Assembly (NCBI RefSeq): GCF_947623445.1 | Contig: NC_135241.1 | Location: 19,656,501 to 19,720,500, forward strand | Reading direction: 5' to 3' | DNA: 64,000 nt | DNA from: Clavelina lepadiformis | Taxonomy: Eukaryota > Chordata > Ascidiacea > Aplousobranchia > Clavelinidae | Part shown: piece after piece, positions 11,349 through 24,000 of the stretch | Layout of the letters: each line of letters opens with the position of its first letter | How positions within the stretch are numbered: position 1 is the stretch's first letter | Program-made: the position numbers and the translations under genes | The notes under the pieces: model-generated | Seen by the model: only the letters and a program-made list of their open reading frames with translations | The model's database searches: none | What the model was told of the DNA's origin: nothing

Positions 11349-12189
11349 TCATTTAGTACCTGCACACAAATTATGTGGCTGTTTTCGATCTTTAACGAGC
11401 TTTACGCTTCCATCATTCATAAGCTTGATGACAGTAGATAGCTCTTTAGGAGAAGAAACTGCTTCTAGTTGGTTCATAACTTTGGAAAATTCCATTAGGC
11501 ATACACACCCTGTTTCACAGCACAATGACGTTCCCTCGATGAAATTACAAAATCGCAACCGGCACTTGTTCACCATGTTTTCTTTAGAGGAATATCCAAA
11601 GAATATAGCAATGTCGGTTATGCACTGCAAAAATAGAGAAAACGTTACAACAATAACGTTGACACGATTTTGTATCTTATGTTTACTAACGACAAAAAGC
11701 AGAGCCTGTTGTTTAAATTTTATGCTTAAGTTAATGAAATATCAGTTAATATCACACTTACCTTTTCTTTCAACTTGTATGATGGGTATTTTTCTAAAGT
11801 CTTTGCAGTGCGTTCTTCACCAGGAAATTTTTTGATAACTTCCATCCTCCTCTTGATCGCTATTAATGATCTTTCTTCCCCCTCGTTTGCCTGATTTTTC
11901 TTTTTCAGAAGTGGCGTCATTGTGAACTTATTTAAGGCTGCCATTTGGTTGTTGAATCGCTTTCGGATATGGGCAAATGAACAGGGCTTCACTACCACAA
12001 TGAAAATACAAAATCTTGTTTGTTAGATCCTAACTCACAACAAACCACTGTTTACCTCCACCAAAAACTGCTCCATCGCTGTTCCAAAAAATCTTTCAAG
12101 AAGTTTTCTGTCTTTGAGACTGAATGGACTGATATTAGTTCCAACTTCTTGAAGAGATGAAGGCAGATCGTGTACTGTGACTGTGGCAA
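11349..12189 (-). CDS. Unidentified multi-exon gene, 3' part
   Basis: Three minus-strand exons join in phase: 12056-12189, 11762-11986 and 11349-11624 (stop TGA at 11349-11351), giving about 211 residues. Donors are GTAAAC and GTAAGT; acceptors end GCAG, GAAG and GCAG. The first listed exon starts mid-codon, so at least one 5' exon is missing; I could not find it. The protein is Lys/Arg-rich in the middle exon (a KKKNQANEGEER-like segment) and Cys-rich in the last exon (CRLRFCNF, CCETGCVC). I do not recognise the family. It sits between the two ALDH6A1 copies on the opposite strand. It may be a lineage-specific gene or derive from a mobile element. The phase agreement across three exons supports a real gene. 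Confidence 0.5.
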
Positions 12190-14743
12190 CTGCAAAGTGC
12201 ACATGTTGTAAATTATTCGTTAAAATGGTAACGTTTATAAATCCTCTATATTTTTTTTTAAACTATGATAAATTATTTCAATTGCGCAAAATATAGCACT
12301 ATACAAATTACAAACTTGTACACAATACATATATAATAGGTATGTATTTTTATTATAGTATGTATTACAGTAGCCATGGCAGTTACCAACGTAATGAAAT
12401 ATAATAACGCAAAAGCAGTGCAGTAATCACAAACTTTGCTTTTTAAAAATAAAGACAGGTTTACATTTTTGACCGTAAAACTAAGGGCTATAATTTTGGA
12501 ACAAGTTGCAAAATTTACTAAGTTTACGTTAACATTAAATCTCTAATACAGTACTCAAATACAATGCATATTATATCTATTGTAATAAAATTTACTCTGT
12601 ACACCACCAATTAACGCTGCGTAAACCGACTTTTACATAATAAAGTAACCAATCACCAATGCAATAGACAATTTATTGCCAAAAGTTTAATCATTTAATA
12701 TCACGAATCTCGTTCCTCGTGTTCGTACAACAGAATGTAAATCGATTCATTTTTGGCCGGACAACAGCCAGACATATGTGCAAATGGAGTATATTGAACG
12801 TTTTGAACTAGCTTTGGTAATGCTACTGATCAGTGTTTTACATAAAAATATGCCCCTCCGGTCTCCTTCATAACAATGTCGCAAAGCTTGAAAATAGTTC
12901 GCAACGGTTCATGGTTGCAAAATAAAACAGTCTTGGCTACATTACAAAGCTTTTTTTGTATTAGCAATCGCACGCAATTCAAGCATTACTGCGTTATGTG
13001 TAATTTCGTCGTCGTCCTCTGTTTTTGTTTTTTCTACGAATCATTGATTACGCATGGAATCACTCTGGGATCAAGTGCGAAGTAAAAACGTAACGCGCTT
13101 AACTCACCACCGGCAGGCGGAATTAGTTACAAGGAAGTCTTGCAAACGGAGCAGAAAGCTTTTGAAACTAAGTTGTTTTGAACAGCAATAGAAGTTTTAA
13201 GTTTAATAACTTTGCTCCCACAAGTTATGAAGTTTTACAATAAAAATGGAATAATCGGTTGCCGCAAAACAAAATGCCACATATGTAATGCCTGGAAAAA
13301 CAACAGAATTGCCAACAAACCTTCAATCCCTTTAATGAAAGCTTCATGCAAACCGTTCTTGAAAGCGAAATTTCGTAACCAAGGGTCCATCTCTGCAGTG
13401 TGGTGTTTGAAAAGAAAGTATTACTAGACTTGTGTAAGACATCATCCGCAAAGTTGTCTTTCATTGGTTGGATTGTTGGATACTTCCCAACTTATTTTGA
13501 GACTTTTTTCTTTCCGGCTAAATATTCTCCAGGTCTACCCACTTCTCTCAACTTCCTTTTTTCGTGGCCAGTTAGTTTGCCTGCATGTAATCGTTAGCCG
13601 CAATACTTTATGCATAGTTCTCCAAAAACTTGGTTTTGTGTGCTAAATCATGAAGCTCTTTATTTGTAGAAACTGTACCAGCTATCAGAATGCAAATTAT
13701 GCATGCAATTCCATTCGACTTTACCACAACCATTTGCGGAAACATGTTCGCGACTCTAGTTTTCGTTACGCTTGTCAAATTGAAAATTACAGGAAGAGAT
13801 AAAAATTCCAATTCCCTGGCACAACCTAAAAAATAAAAATTGTCCAAGGAAAGTAAGTCTGGGTGCAAACAACCTCAACCCAGAGATTATGTTTATGTAA
13901 TTGACCCTACCCCAAACTCAAAATGGCATCAAACTTGCTTTACCTCAACACCAAAACACAAACAAGCAAACCTACCTTGAACATTTTTGTTGTGATTGTT
14001 AGCCTAGATGTCGTATTTTTTTTGAGAAAAGTGAATGAAGTATTCGTAGCACTTGTGTGCGTTGACATTTCCGGATTTATTAAAAAAAGCTTTTACCATT
14101 TGGGGAAAATAATTTGGGTAATGAAATTTGTAAAAAAATCTTGGCCTACTGTACTTACGTGGAAAAACTTTTAAGTTCCTTCGTCCTTTTACAACCTTGC
14201 ATTTAGTAAAAAAACTCATGAAATTATGGCATTGCAGGGATAAGAAAGGTTTTAAACAGTGACGAAATGTCACCATCTCAATATTAATGTGGTGTTTATC
14301 GCGGTAACAGCAATTATTAAGCCGGTAACTCCGACTGTGTCAAGTGGCTGAATATATTACGTGACACGAATGACATTAAGCCACTTGTTTTGCACTTGTA
14401 AGGAAGTAAACGCCAATCACATCGTACACTGGGTTTTATTTAGCCATAATTGTTTCCAATGCATCGGTGGTGCGTAGTTAGCCATAAAAAAGCGTTGCGA
14501 ACTGTATGTAGGCAGGTTTATGGTACTTGGACCAAAATAAGGCGTGGGGAGTGTTTTTTTGGACGAAAGTGGCATTTTATTAGTCAATGATGAAAATTGT
14601 GGACTATTATCAGTCACTATTTTTTCCTGTGTAGCCTATGGTTTTAGACATTGCAGCAAAAAGTGTTTTTTTTTCTGTTTTATAATTAATAGGCCTAGTT
14701 AACCTAAGTTTTACGGGAGTGACTGGCATTTATTTTAGAAATC
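12190..14743. other. Intergenic DNA upstream of ALDH6A1 copy 2
   Basis: May contain the unseen 5' exons of the minus-strand gene at 11349-12189 and the promoter of ALDH6A1 copy 2. A short inverted repeat, CAAGTGGCT...AGCCACTTG, lies at about 14340-14389. Several 60-90 codon ORFs overlap on both strands without protein-like composition. Confidence 0.4.
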
Positions 14744-17700
14744 ATGCAACGATCTTTGACTTCTGCTAGAAAGGTAATTATTTTGCAAGTAGATTAAAAG
14801 AGATAGGCCTAGCCTATACTCTATGAAGAAGTATATATATAGCCTATATACAGTGGTGGGATTCAAATATTTTAACATCCGGTTCTCTCACTAGCAGCTT
14901 GCCATATTGACCCGGGGCCGATATACACACAAGCCTATACATGCGCTTGTTAACAACTGGTTCGCGGAAGTCATTAAAATTCCAAGAACCGGCTGAATCC
15001 CACCACTGCCTTTATATCATGTTCCATATCGCAAGTCTAGTGCAGAATTGCACGACCTCATGACGTCACAATTTGAGTAGCTGGGTTGTAGTATATAAAT
15101 GCATCCTGTGGTTGTGCATTTCTGCACTAGACCTCATATTGCCATATTTGTCAACAACCAGTTGTCTCGGTATCCAAGTGGTTCGAGTGCTGGCATTGCA
15201 ACAAATGTGGCTTGTATTCTGTGTTCGAAACCCAGTGGTGCCCAGATTACCACACCATATGTATCATATTATGACGGCCTGACAAGCAACACTACCTGGT
15301 GAATTTATAGAATATTTAAAGTGAGAAGTTATGTGAAATGGAATATGTTAACTTTGATATTTGTGGTGACTAAAATAATACATATGCCTATAGACCATAG
15401 TGAAAAATGTGTCAGCTGCGTGCATGAGATTCATCAATGTTCTCACCAAATTTTTATCTACATGCTGATTTACAATGAAAAAACAAACAGAAGCTGGTTG
15501 TTTGAACCCCAATTTATAATAAACAAACAAAGAATGGAGGCTCCAGTGCATCCCATCAGGCCAACATTTGCGTCTTTGCATGCACGATTTCTTGTTAAAA
15601 AGTTTTATTTTTTCCTGTCCTGTGGTATAGAGACCTAAACAACAATGTTTAGTTACAAAACTAGATGAAAAGAAGAATGCATTGTACTTGCAAAAAGATC
15701 TATTGTGCTTGTATTGTACAATTTATCTCTCATCATTAACTTGAAGAGCAAAAATTCCTACTAAACATTGTTTTACAACAATAGAAACAAACCAAAATAT
15801 TATTATTAAATACATTTGTGCTATAATGATGGCAGGTTAGCTCTCTAACACTAGTTTTTGCTGTTACATACAGTACATTAACTTTACTCATAAATTGGCA
15901 AAATTATTATACATTTCGCAAAAAAAAGTTAGAACTTATTTTGTTGTGGCTTAAGCAGTGAGATGTCATTGTGAAGTTTAAGTCGTGCTAGGACTTACTT
16001 AATTTGAGGATTGTGATACCAATGATATCATACCATCTCATTTTATGCAAGCACCAATTTATGCCAAATATTGCATCAGTCAGTCCTTAGGATTCTGTAA
16101 TTTAACATAGACTGTTTTCATATTCGCTTTCTCTCTCTCTCTCTGATATTCCATAAACTATTGTTGCAAGCTCTAGTTTGACTTTTAGAAAAGTTCAACT
16201 CAAACGGACCCAAACATTCCAGATAGAGACAAAGTTGTCTCCAAAAAAGCAAGTGGTTTGTTTTGTGGTTAAATTGCATTGATTGCTGCATGCACCAGAT
16301 CTTTGTTAAAACTGGTATTGCAACTCGTAATGCCAATTGATGCCATTTAATGAACTCTTTGTGAGCAAAATGTTGCTCAGTCCACCTCCTAAATCTGTGT
16401 TTGTATTATACAGTATATATATTTTTTTTATATACTGACTAGGCTTGATGTGTAAATTTAATATTATTATATTTTCTGTTTTAGGCTATTAAAGCGTCTA
16501 CAGCTTTTCATAATATCCACAGAAATGCTACAACTGCGGTAAGCTTGATTGAAGCAAGAATGTGTTTTATGATATTGAATGATTTGTAGTGGTTTTACTC
16601 TGTTCAAAGTTTTGTTGATGGTTATGGTCATGATTCTGATTTATATACTATATGATGCTTTAATTTTTATGCCGGTAACTATTTGATATTGGAATCACTG
16701 AACATACGGTCTTAGCATGTCTCAGCACCTGCCCATGTTAATATTGGTTTTTACCCTACAGACAACTAAACTCTTCATTGATGGAAAGTTTATTGAGTCA
16801 AAAACTGACAAATGGATCGATCTTCACAATCCTGTACGTTTTATTACAAATAAAAGCCTTAGTATCTCTTACTGATAGCATGTAATTCTTGAGTTTTTTG
16901 TGTTGTTCTATATTTGCATGTTGCTAATGCTGGTATTTGCTGCAGGCAACAAATGAAGTGATTACAAGGGTTCCGGAGGCAACACAGGATGAGATGCAAG
17001 CCGCAGTTGCAGCTGCAAAACGTGCATTTAAGTCATGGTCTGATACCTCTGTGCTTCACAGACAAGGAGTTATGTTCAAATATCAACAACTAATCAAAGA
17101 TAACATGGTTAGTTTAATTAAACACTTAAATAGCAGTTAACTTGCTTGCAGTTAGTCAGAGTTACTTTATTACTTTCACCATTTAATGGGTTTTGGTGAA
17201 TGCATAGTACATTGCATTCTCCTGCAATGCATTGTAGGAGAACATGATTTGTGAGAACAAGAGAACGGAATGCTTGATTAGTTTGTGTACCAGTAACGCA
17301 TGTTTTGAATATTCTTTAGAAAGAGTTGGCGAAAAATATAACATTGGAACAAGGCAAGACACTTGCAGATGCAGAGGGTGATGTTCTTCGTGGTCTTCGT
17401 AAGTCTTCCAGCAGTAACCAGTGCTAACGGTTTCCTCCCTTTACTGTGTTTAGAAATCTGCTGAATTTGCAATTTTTGATATGTAGAGGTCGTGGAACAT
17501 TGCTGTAGCATAACTTCCTTAAATCTTGGGGAAACAATGTCATCAGTTGCAAAAGACATGGACACATTCACATATCGATATCCATTGGGTGTTTGTGCTG
17601 GAATAACTCCTTTTAATTTCCCTGCTATGATTCCTTTATGGGTAAGGCTGCATGAATCCACTTTGTGTATGGCACTATTATTTATGCCACCAAGACTTTG

Positions 17701-19880
17701 TATAAACAATGGTTGCGTTGTACAGATACTGGCCTGGCTTTAATCTCCACCAAGATTATAAAGTTATTTTCTTTTAGATGTTTCCAATGGCAATGGTGTG
17801 TGGAAACACTTACGTACTGAAGCCATCGGAACGTGACCCAGGATGTTCAATGCTTTTAGCTCAGTTAGGCCAAGATGCTGGCTTTCCTGATGGGACATTA
17901 AACATTATTCATGGAGCCCATGATGGTCATTAACCTGCTCCGTACAGTTTACACACCTTATGGCTATGTTGTCTGCTGCTTATAGTCTGCAAAAAATAAT
18001 GCAGTGTACCTTGCTTTAGCCATACAAGTTCTTCATTGCTTTTGTAGCTGTAAACTTTGTTTGTGATGACCCTGATATCAAGGCCATATCGTTTGTTGGA
18101 TCCAACCAAGCTGGTGAATATATTTATGACAGAGGATCGAAAACTGGGAAACGTGTCCAGTCAAATATGGGAGCTAAAAATCATGGCATTATAATGCCTG
18201 ATGCTGCCAAGGTTAAACTTAGTTCTACTTTCAAAATGTGAAATAATACGGCGATGAGCTGCTTGCTTGTGGTTGCATTTTCGGCTAAAATTATCTGTCA
18301 ATTTAACACTTTTCAGGAGAATACACTCAACCAGTTGGTTGGTGCTGCGTTTGGAGCAGCTGGCCAAAGATGCATGGCTTTGTCAACTGTTGTGTTTGTG
18401 GGCGAGTCTAAGGAGTGGATAAAAGACCTGAAGGAAAGATCTGAGAAGCTTATAGTGAATGCAGGTCTAGAAACAAATGCAATCTAATGATAATACAGTA
18501 GAATCCACTTAATATAAACACGGAAAATATGACCACCCACTTTATATGACCATTTTGGTACGGTCACCAATTTTGCCATATTAAATTCTCTGTGTTCTGT
18601 GACCAGTCTTTGGATATTATGACCACTTTTTCCATATCTTTCAGGTTTTTTTGTCAATTATGCAACTTGACACGAGTTGACAGTACTAACAATTGTACCA
18701 CATGTGTCCTCAATTCACCTATTTACGTTCACTTTAAGGATGTTTAATGTTAACGAAATAAATGATGAATTCGATGTTTTTTATAATTTTGTGTCTAACT
18801 GTATCATTCCTGGTGCGGTTAAATGGTACTGTAGCAGTTTCGATTAATGTGACCATTCGGATATAATGACAAAAATGGTCTGTTCCCAAGGTGGTGATAA
18901 TAAGCGGAATCTACTGTATAGATATCAAATGTTTTGGTCGCAAAAAATATCTTTTCTTGAAAAGGTGAATAACTGAAGATGATATTTTTTTTAGGAGACC
19001 AACCTGGTGCAGATGTGGGTCCTATGATCACACCAGCTGCCAAAGAAAGAGCTTGTCGTTTGATACAAAGTGGTGCTGATCAAGGTGCATCAGTACTCTT
19101 GGATGGTAGAGGTATCAAAGTCAAAGGTTATGAAAATGGCTACTTCCTTGCACCTACTATTTTAACCAATGTTACGGTAAGCAAGTAACATCTAAATTTA
19201 GCTTATGCATTATTTACAACTGCAGTATGAGTTTTTTTTTTTAAATATCGTACTTGTGGAATGTAAACCAGCAATCATTGTTGTGTTGTTGCAGCCCGAT
19301 ATGGAATGCTACAAGGAAGAAATTTTTGGCCCAGTACTGATTATACTTGAAGCTGATACACTTGATGAAGCGATTCAAATCACTAACTCCAATCCATATG
19401 GAAATGGGACTGCCATATTCACACAGAGTGGTGCAACTGCAAGGAAATTCATCAATCAAATTGGTGATTATAAGTGTACAAAGTCTTATTGTCGATATTG
19501 TTTTTAATGTTTTTGTTAATGTTACTTTGACAAACAGATGTTGGCCAAATTGGAGTAAATGTTCCAATACCAGTTCCTTTGCCCATGTTTTCATTCACTG
19601 GCACAAGGGGCTCATTCCGTGGTGATATGCATTTCTATGGAAAGCAGGTATATTTTAGTTGTAAGCCTAATGTGGTATTTTCTTTGTTTAACTGGTAAGT
19701 GATGTATGTTTGGTTGCTATCAAGTTTGTGTATTTCAGTTTAACATTTCTCGAGGTAAATGTAATATGTTGTTTGCAGGGCATTCAGTTCTACACCCAGC
19801 TGAAAACAATCACACAATTATGGCGTGAAGAAGACGTGAAGCATTCCAAAGCTGCAGTTGCTATGCCAGTTATGCGTTAG
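14744..19880 (+). CDS. ALDH6A1: Methylmalonate-semialdehyde dehydrogenase, tandem copy 2
   Basis: Second complete copy with the same 13-exon plan: 14744-14773, 16485-16538, 16762-16833, 16946-17107, 17320-17398, 17487-17641, 17778-17925, 18048-18211, 18317-18464, 18995-19176, 19295-19463, 19538-19647 and 19779-19880. It gives 524 residues; exon 2 is one codon longer than in copy 1. The presequence ([10 protein letters not shown]...) differs from copy 1 but is equally basic and acid-free. Catalytic Cys is about residue 307 in GQRCMALS, with Asn at the general-base position. All exon junctions keep phase; the exon 7 donor (G|GTCATT) is weak. Exons 4, 6, 7 and 9 are almost identical to copy 1 at the DNA level, while exons 1-3 and all introns are diverged. 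Introns 1 and 9 carry transposons. Both copies look functional, so the two may differ in regulation or import. Confidence 0.94.
14851..15008. mobile_element. hAT-type MITE in intron 1 of ALDH6A1 copy 2
   Basis: 158 bp with perfect 14-bp terminal inverted repeats CAGTGGTGGGATTC / GAATCCCACCACTG. The flanking 8-bp duplication is CCTATATA versus CCTTTATA (one mismatch). TIR type and duplication length fit the hAT superfamily. No coding capacity. Confidence 0.85.
15038..15129. mobile_element. 92-bp MITE, copy A (TA target duplication)
   Basis: Terminal inverted repeats GTGCAGAA.TGCAC.ACC bounded by TA on both sides, the span including both TAs. A second copy of the same length is at 62100-62191; both share internal TCACAATTTGAGTAGCTGGG and GCATCCTGTGGTTGTGCA. 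The TA duplication suggests a Tc1/mariner-like source. Confidence 0.8.
15155..15305 (+). repeat. Probable tRNA-derived SINE
   Basis: The segment has a polymerase III A-box-like stretch (TATCCAAGTGGTTCGAG, from about 15171) and a clean B box, GTTCGAAACC, at 15223-15232, spaced as in a tRNA head. The body that follows is not tRNA. Boundaries are approximate. It lies in intron 1 of ALDH6A1 copy 2. Confidence 0.5.
16127..16145. repeat. CT microsatellite
   Basis: Short (CT)n run within intron 1 of ALDH6A1 copy 2. Confidence 0.8.
18496..18916. mobile_element. Pogo/Tigger-like MITE in intron 9 of ALDH6A1 copy 2
   Basis: About 421 bp. The left end, CAGTAGAATCCACTTAATAT, and the inverted right end (CAGTAGATTCCGCTTATTAT when read inward) match at 16 of 20 positions. 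TA flanks both sides (18494-18495 and 18917-18918). The internal sequence repeats ATATGACCA/AATGTGACCATT motifs. TIR type fits pogo/Tigger. No transposase ORF. Confidence 0.8.
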
Positions 19881-21085
19881 TTTAATAGTGACTTGAATGG
19901 AGCTTGGGTTAGGATTGTTTTGCATTTCTTGCATAGGTTTTATTTCAGGCATATTGCGATCATGTTTTTGAAGCTGTTTTATATTGCGTTGTAAGTTTCG
20001 CTGTATTGAAATTACCGTAGTTCCGCGCATCATGTGGTAAAATTGCATTGCTTTAATTTTGACATTTTATGTCTACGTTTGCAATTAAACTGTTAATTTT
20101 AATATTTTGTCACCAACTGCTAGTTGAGTAAGCCATGGATTATATTCTTAATACTGGATTATATTCATAATACTATTAAGTTGTATTCACCATAAGCACT
20201 ACATAGACATCAACTTTGTGTTTTTGTAAAACCAAGCTATTCCCAGGAGAGTTGGCAAAACAAGTGTGTGCAATTGATCGTCTGCTACAACTAGTGGCTT
20301 TTTACCGTTTGCATTTGGGAATTTAGGTGTTATTAAAAATATATACAACTGTTGATAGTAGTGTTGTTATCATTTTTTAGCCGAAAAGCAGGAAAATACA
20401 ACTATGTTATAATATCTACTAAATTGCGGCTTTTTGTATCTCTTTAATCAATCATTTTATTTTTTCGTCAAAAGCACGCTAGGGACGAAAAATCAAACCA
20501 GTCAGCCTTCTACCATAATATTCTCAATACTCTTTTCACGCATACAGGTTTTTGAGGAAACAAATAAATTCCAACGTAGCTTTATGCCGACAGATAAAAC
20601 AAACGACAGTAAAAGACATTTATTTGCAGTGCCTTAAATAGCACGTTTTTCACCTAAAGTTTCATCACTTCATGAGAGAACATTGGGAGTAGCTGAGTCG
20701 TTGCGAGTATAAAAGACATAATTGTTTCGTTGGCAAACTTTTTTGAATGGTTTATGATATTTTGATGTCTACAAAACGTGGGTGGCGCTATATATACAAG
20801 AATCACTATAGAAACCTTCAAAGCTTATGTTTACTCAGGAGTGTTGGTCTGTTTAAACATCAGACGTGAAGTGATATTCGTGGTGGCAATTTCTCCAACA
20901 GATTGCAGCCACACTAGGCTTTTTGTAAAAAATTATAAGCCTTTAAACACTGTTTAGCTGCGTTGAAGTTTCATCTTTTCAAAAGAACACGCATTTTATT
21001 TTCGTTTATCCAGGCTTACCGTGCGTACCGTAGGCTACTTGGTTAAATCAAAGCATTCTGAAGTAACTTACTTTAATTAGCCAAA
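19881..21085. other. Intergenic DNA between ALDH6A1 copy 2 and BBOF1
   Basis: 3' UTR of copy 2, then AT-rich sequence with no supported gene. A promoter for BBOF1 should lie near 20950-21085. Confidence 0.45.
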
Positions 21086-24000
21086 ATGCCCAAAAAGGGA
21101 AAGGGTAAGAAAGGAAAGAAAGGAGGTGGAAAGAAGGGTGGGTAAGTATCTTATATTAAGTATTCTAGCTATGATTATTAGTATTACTAGCCTATGCCTA
21201 GTCAGTACAGGCCAGATTGGAAAGTTTGCTGTTTTATCGATGAGAAATCTCTCGACAACAAGATGAAGCAATAACCTGTGCTAATTGTCATATTTAGCCC
21301 TTATTCCTACGGAATTCTCTTGCAGATCTGATGATATTATAATGTTATATGTGCTTTATTTTGTGTGTTTAACAGCAAGCGCTGTACTATATTTTGGCCG
21401 TGTTTAGTATGCACGAGCAGCGCGACTCCGTTTTGATTACTTCCGATTTACGTAATTCTTACTATAGCGTTCAACGCGTTAGTCTGATATTGACAGTTGG
21501 TAATTTACGGTTTACGTGATTTTACAGTTTACTGAACGCAGCTTTATTTGGTGCTCTGAAAACAGTAACCGTTTCGTTGAGAACCAATAATAAATGATTA
21601 TTCAAGACATTGACAGTTTGTTTCTGGTACTGTGATTCTTAACTGGCTATCAGGGGTTAATGAATACGCAATCATTGGAGTCAGATTAGCGAACAATTGA
21701 TCAAGCAATAATTAACAACAGTTAAATCTCAACAAGACAACCAGTTAGCAGAAACCATTATACGTGCAACTAAATTTTGGACCCCGCATACTTAGCAAAC
21801 TTTCCTATCTGGAATACGGGCACCAGTAATCTTTCGGAATATTGTATCACATTTTTTATGGTACCATAGAATTGGGCCAGATTAGAAAATTAGTTGCTTT
21901 TGGGTGAGAAATCTCCTGCACAACAAGATGAAAGTTTAGCCATTGTATGCGCCATTAAATTTTATCCACTGCGCACTTAGCAAACTTTCCCATCTGAGAA
22001 TTAGGTAGACTTTGATAAATGTTTTTGTCGCTCACTGCTTTGTAGCTTCACAGTTTGATGTGAATTTGAGCAAGTAAGCTTTAGGCATTCTAGATTGAAG
22101 TTTTCTACAAACAACATATTAAAACAAAATATTTAAATCATCATGGTTTTTGTTATAAGTTTTGGGTTTTGGCTGGCATACAGAAACACACAACCATGTG
22201 ATGTGATGATGTCTTTATAGTGTTTTCTTTACTTTTGCACTCTCATGCCAGGATCAATTATTAAAAAGTTATTTCATTATAATTTCTTTCCTATTACCTC
22301 ATAACTCTTTTATCTTCAGCCCTTTAAGTTGGAGTGTAAAAGTACAAGGGACCCTTTAAGGTGATTAAAGACCCCCTTTATGTACTAGACCGGGGGCGTT
22401 CAAATGGCGGATCTCGATCTGGATCCGGATCTTTTCAACTTTTTGTGTGTGCTGTAGCACACTTCACTTTTGACTTTTACAAAGTTATTAATATGTTGTA
22501 GGCCCTACAATGTAGGGTACATTTACATAAATAAAGCACCATAAAAATTAAAGCATGTCCAATATGTTTACTTTTCGTATTTAGTGGATCATCATGCTGT
22601 CAGGTTTGGCTGTGGTGGATCATGGCAGAAATCATTTGAACACCCCTGTACTAGACTACACTAGTCGTAAAGCATTGTGTCATTTGATTGTGAATTTTTG
22701 CACAAAACTCATTAATCGTCAATCAAAACTTTGAGTGATTCGCAATATTTGGAAGATGGTTCAACTTTGATTCAATATATTAAGGATATTATGGTACCGG
22801 TAGATGTTCAGAACTTCTTAAATCAGGCGATACCTTTTATTGAAAGTAAACCATAACAACCATTTTTTATATTCTAAACACTGCCACAGTTTGTGATGAC
22901 ACCCAAACCTGATAATGAAGAATTAAGCTTGTACTTTTTTCAACCAAGTAACAAAAATTATTGTAACAAGAAAGCAATAATTTTAGATACAACTTTCATC
23001 AAATTTTAAAACGTCAAATAATCTCAAAATTTTTTGTATACTGTTAAAATAACAGTGTTAATATAATAATATATTGTGAACCTGGCTTAATTATGCTACA
23101 AAGAGAAGCATCTTTTAACACCATGATTTTACCTATCAAAGTTTCTGAAATAATATCTTTTTCACAAATGTTTTTGTTTTTTGATTGTTCAGGAAAAAAG
23201 GAAAGAAAGGTGGAAAGGCCTCCAAGTTAGACAGAGATGTGGAATTATCTATGGCCTTAGCAAATGCAAAACTTTGGTCAAGTCGACTGGAAGTCACAGA
23301 AAAGTCAAGAAATGAATACAGGTTTAAATAACTATACTTTAATGTGGTTGTTATAAGCCAAGTTACTGTGCATTATTACTTACTTATTATCATTCAATGA
23401 TTTTTTGTTGTATTTACATTGACTTTTTTGAAAAAGCGTGTAACACATCTCTTACATTTAACTCAAGTGCTTTTATAAAACACATTTTAAAACATTTCTT
23501 GGTTGACATCAAACATATCTTTTCAAAAAATTGTCATGTCAAGTTCTGTCTTTAGGGAAAATTGCAAACGGATGGCTGGTGAAAATGATAAACTTCATGA
23601 TACATTATTCCAAAGTGAAAGAGATACGATTGAGGTTGTAACATTTTTGAAAAAGGGCGACATTGAAAAAGATGAGCAGGTATACTTATATGATCTTTTA
23701 ACGTTGACAGTGATGGCTACAAAATACAACAATTTCACGGAGGCTTGTATTTGTCAGCTCAATATACCTGTAATTATGTAATGTATTTTAATGGGTATAA
23801 TTTCTTCACAACATTAATAAATAGATATCAAATCTGCAACAAGAATTACGAGATTTGAAAAAGCAAGCTCGCCAGGATAAAGAAAATATTGTGAGTAGAA
23901 CACCTTTTAATTTGTACTTACCAATAGTGCTTTAGAAGGTTAAACTGAAGCAAATTACGAAATTTTCAATTGACTATTTTGAAAATATTTTGTTATAAAC

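Noticed and set aside
11425-11835. 136-codon plus-strand ORF
   Set aside because: It is antisense to the better supported spliced gene on the minus strand.
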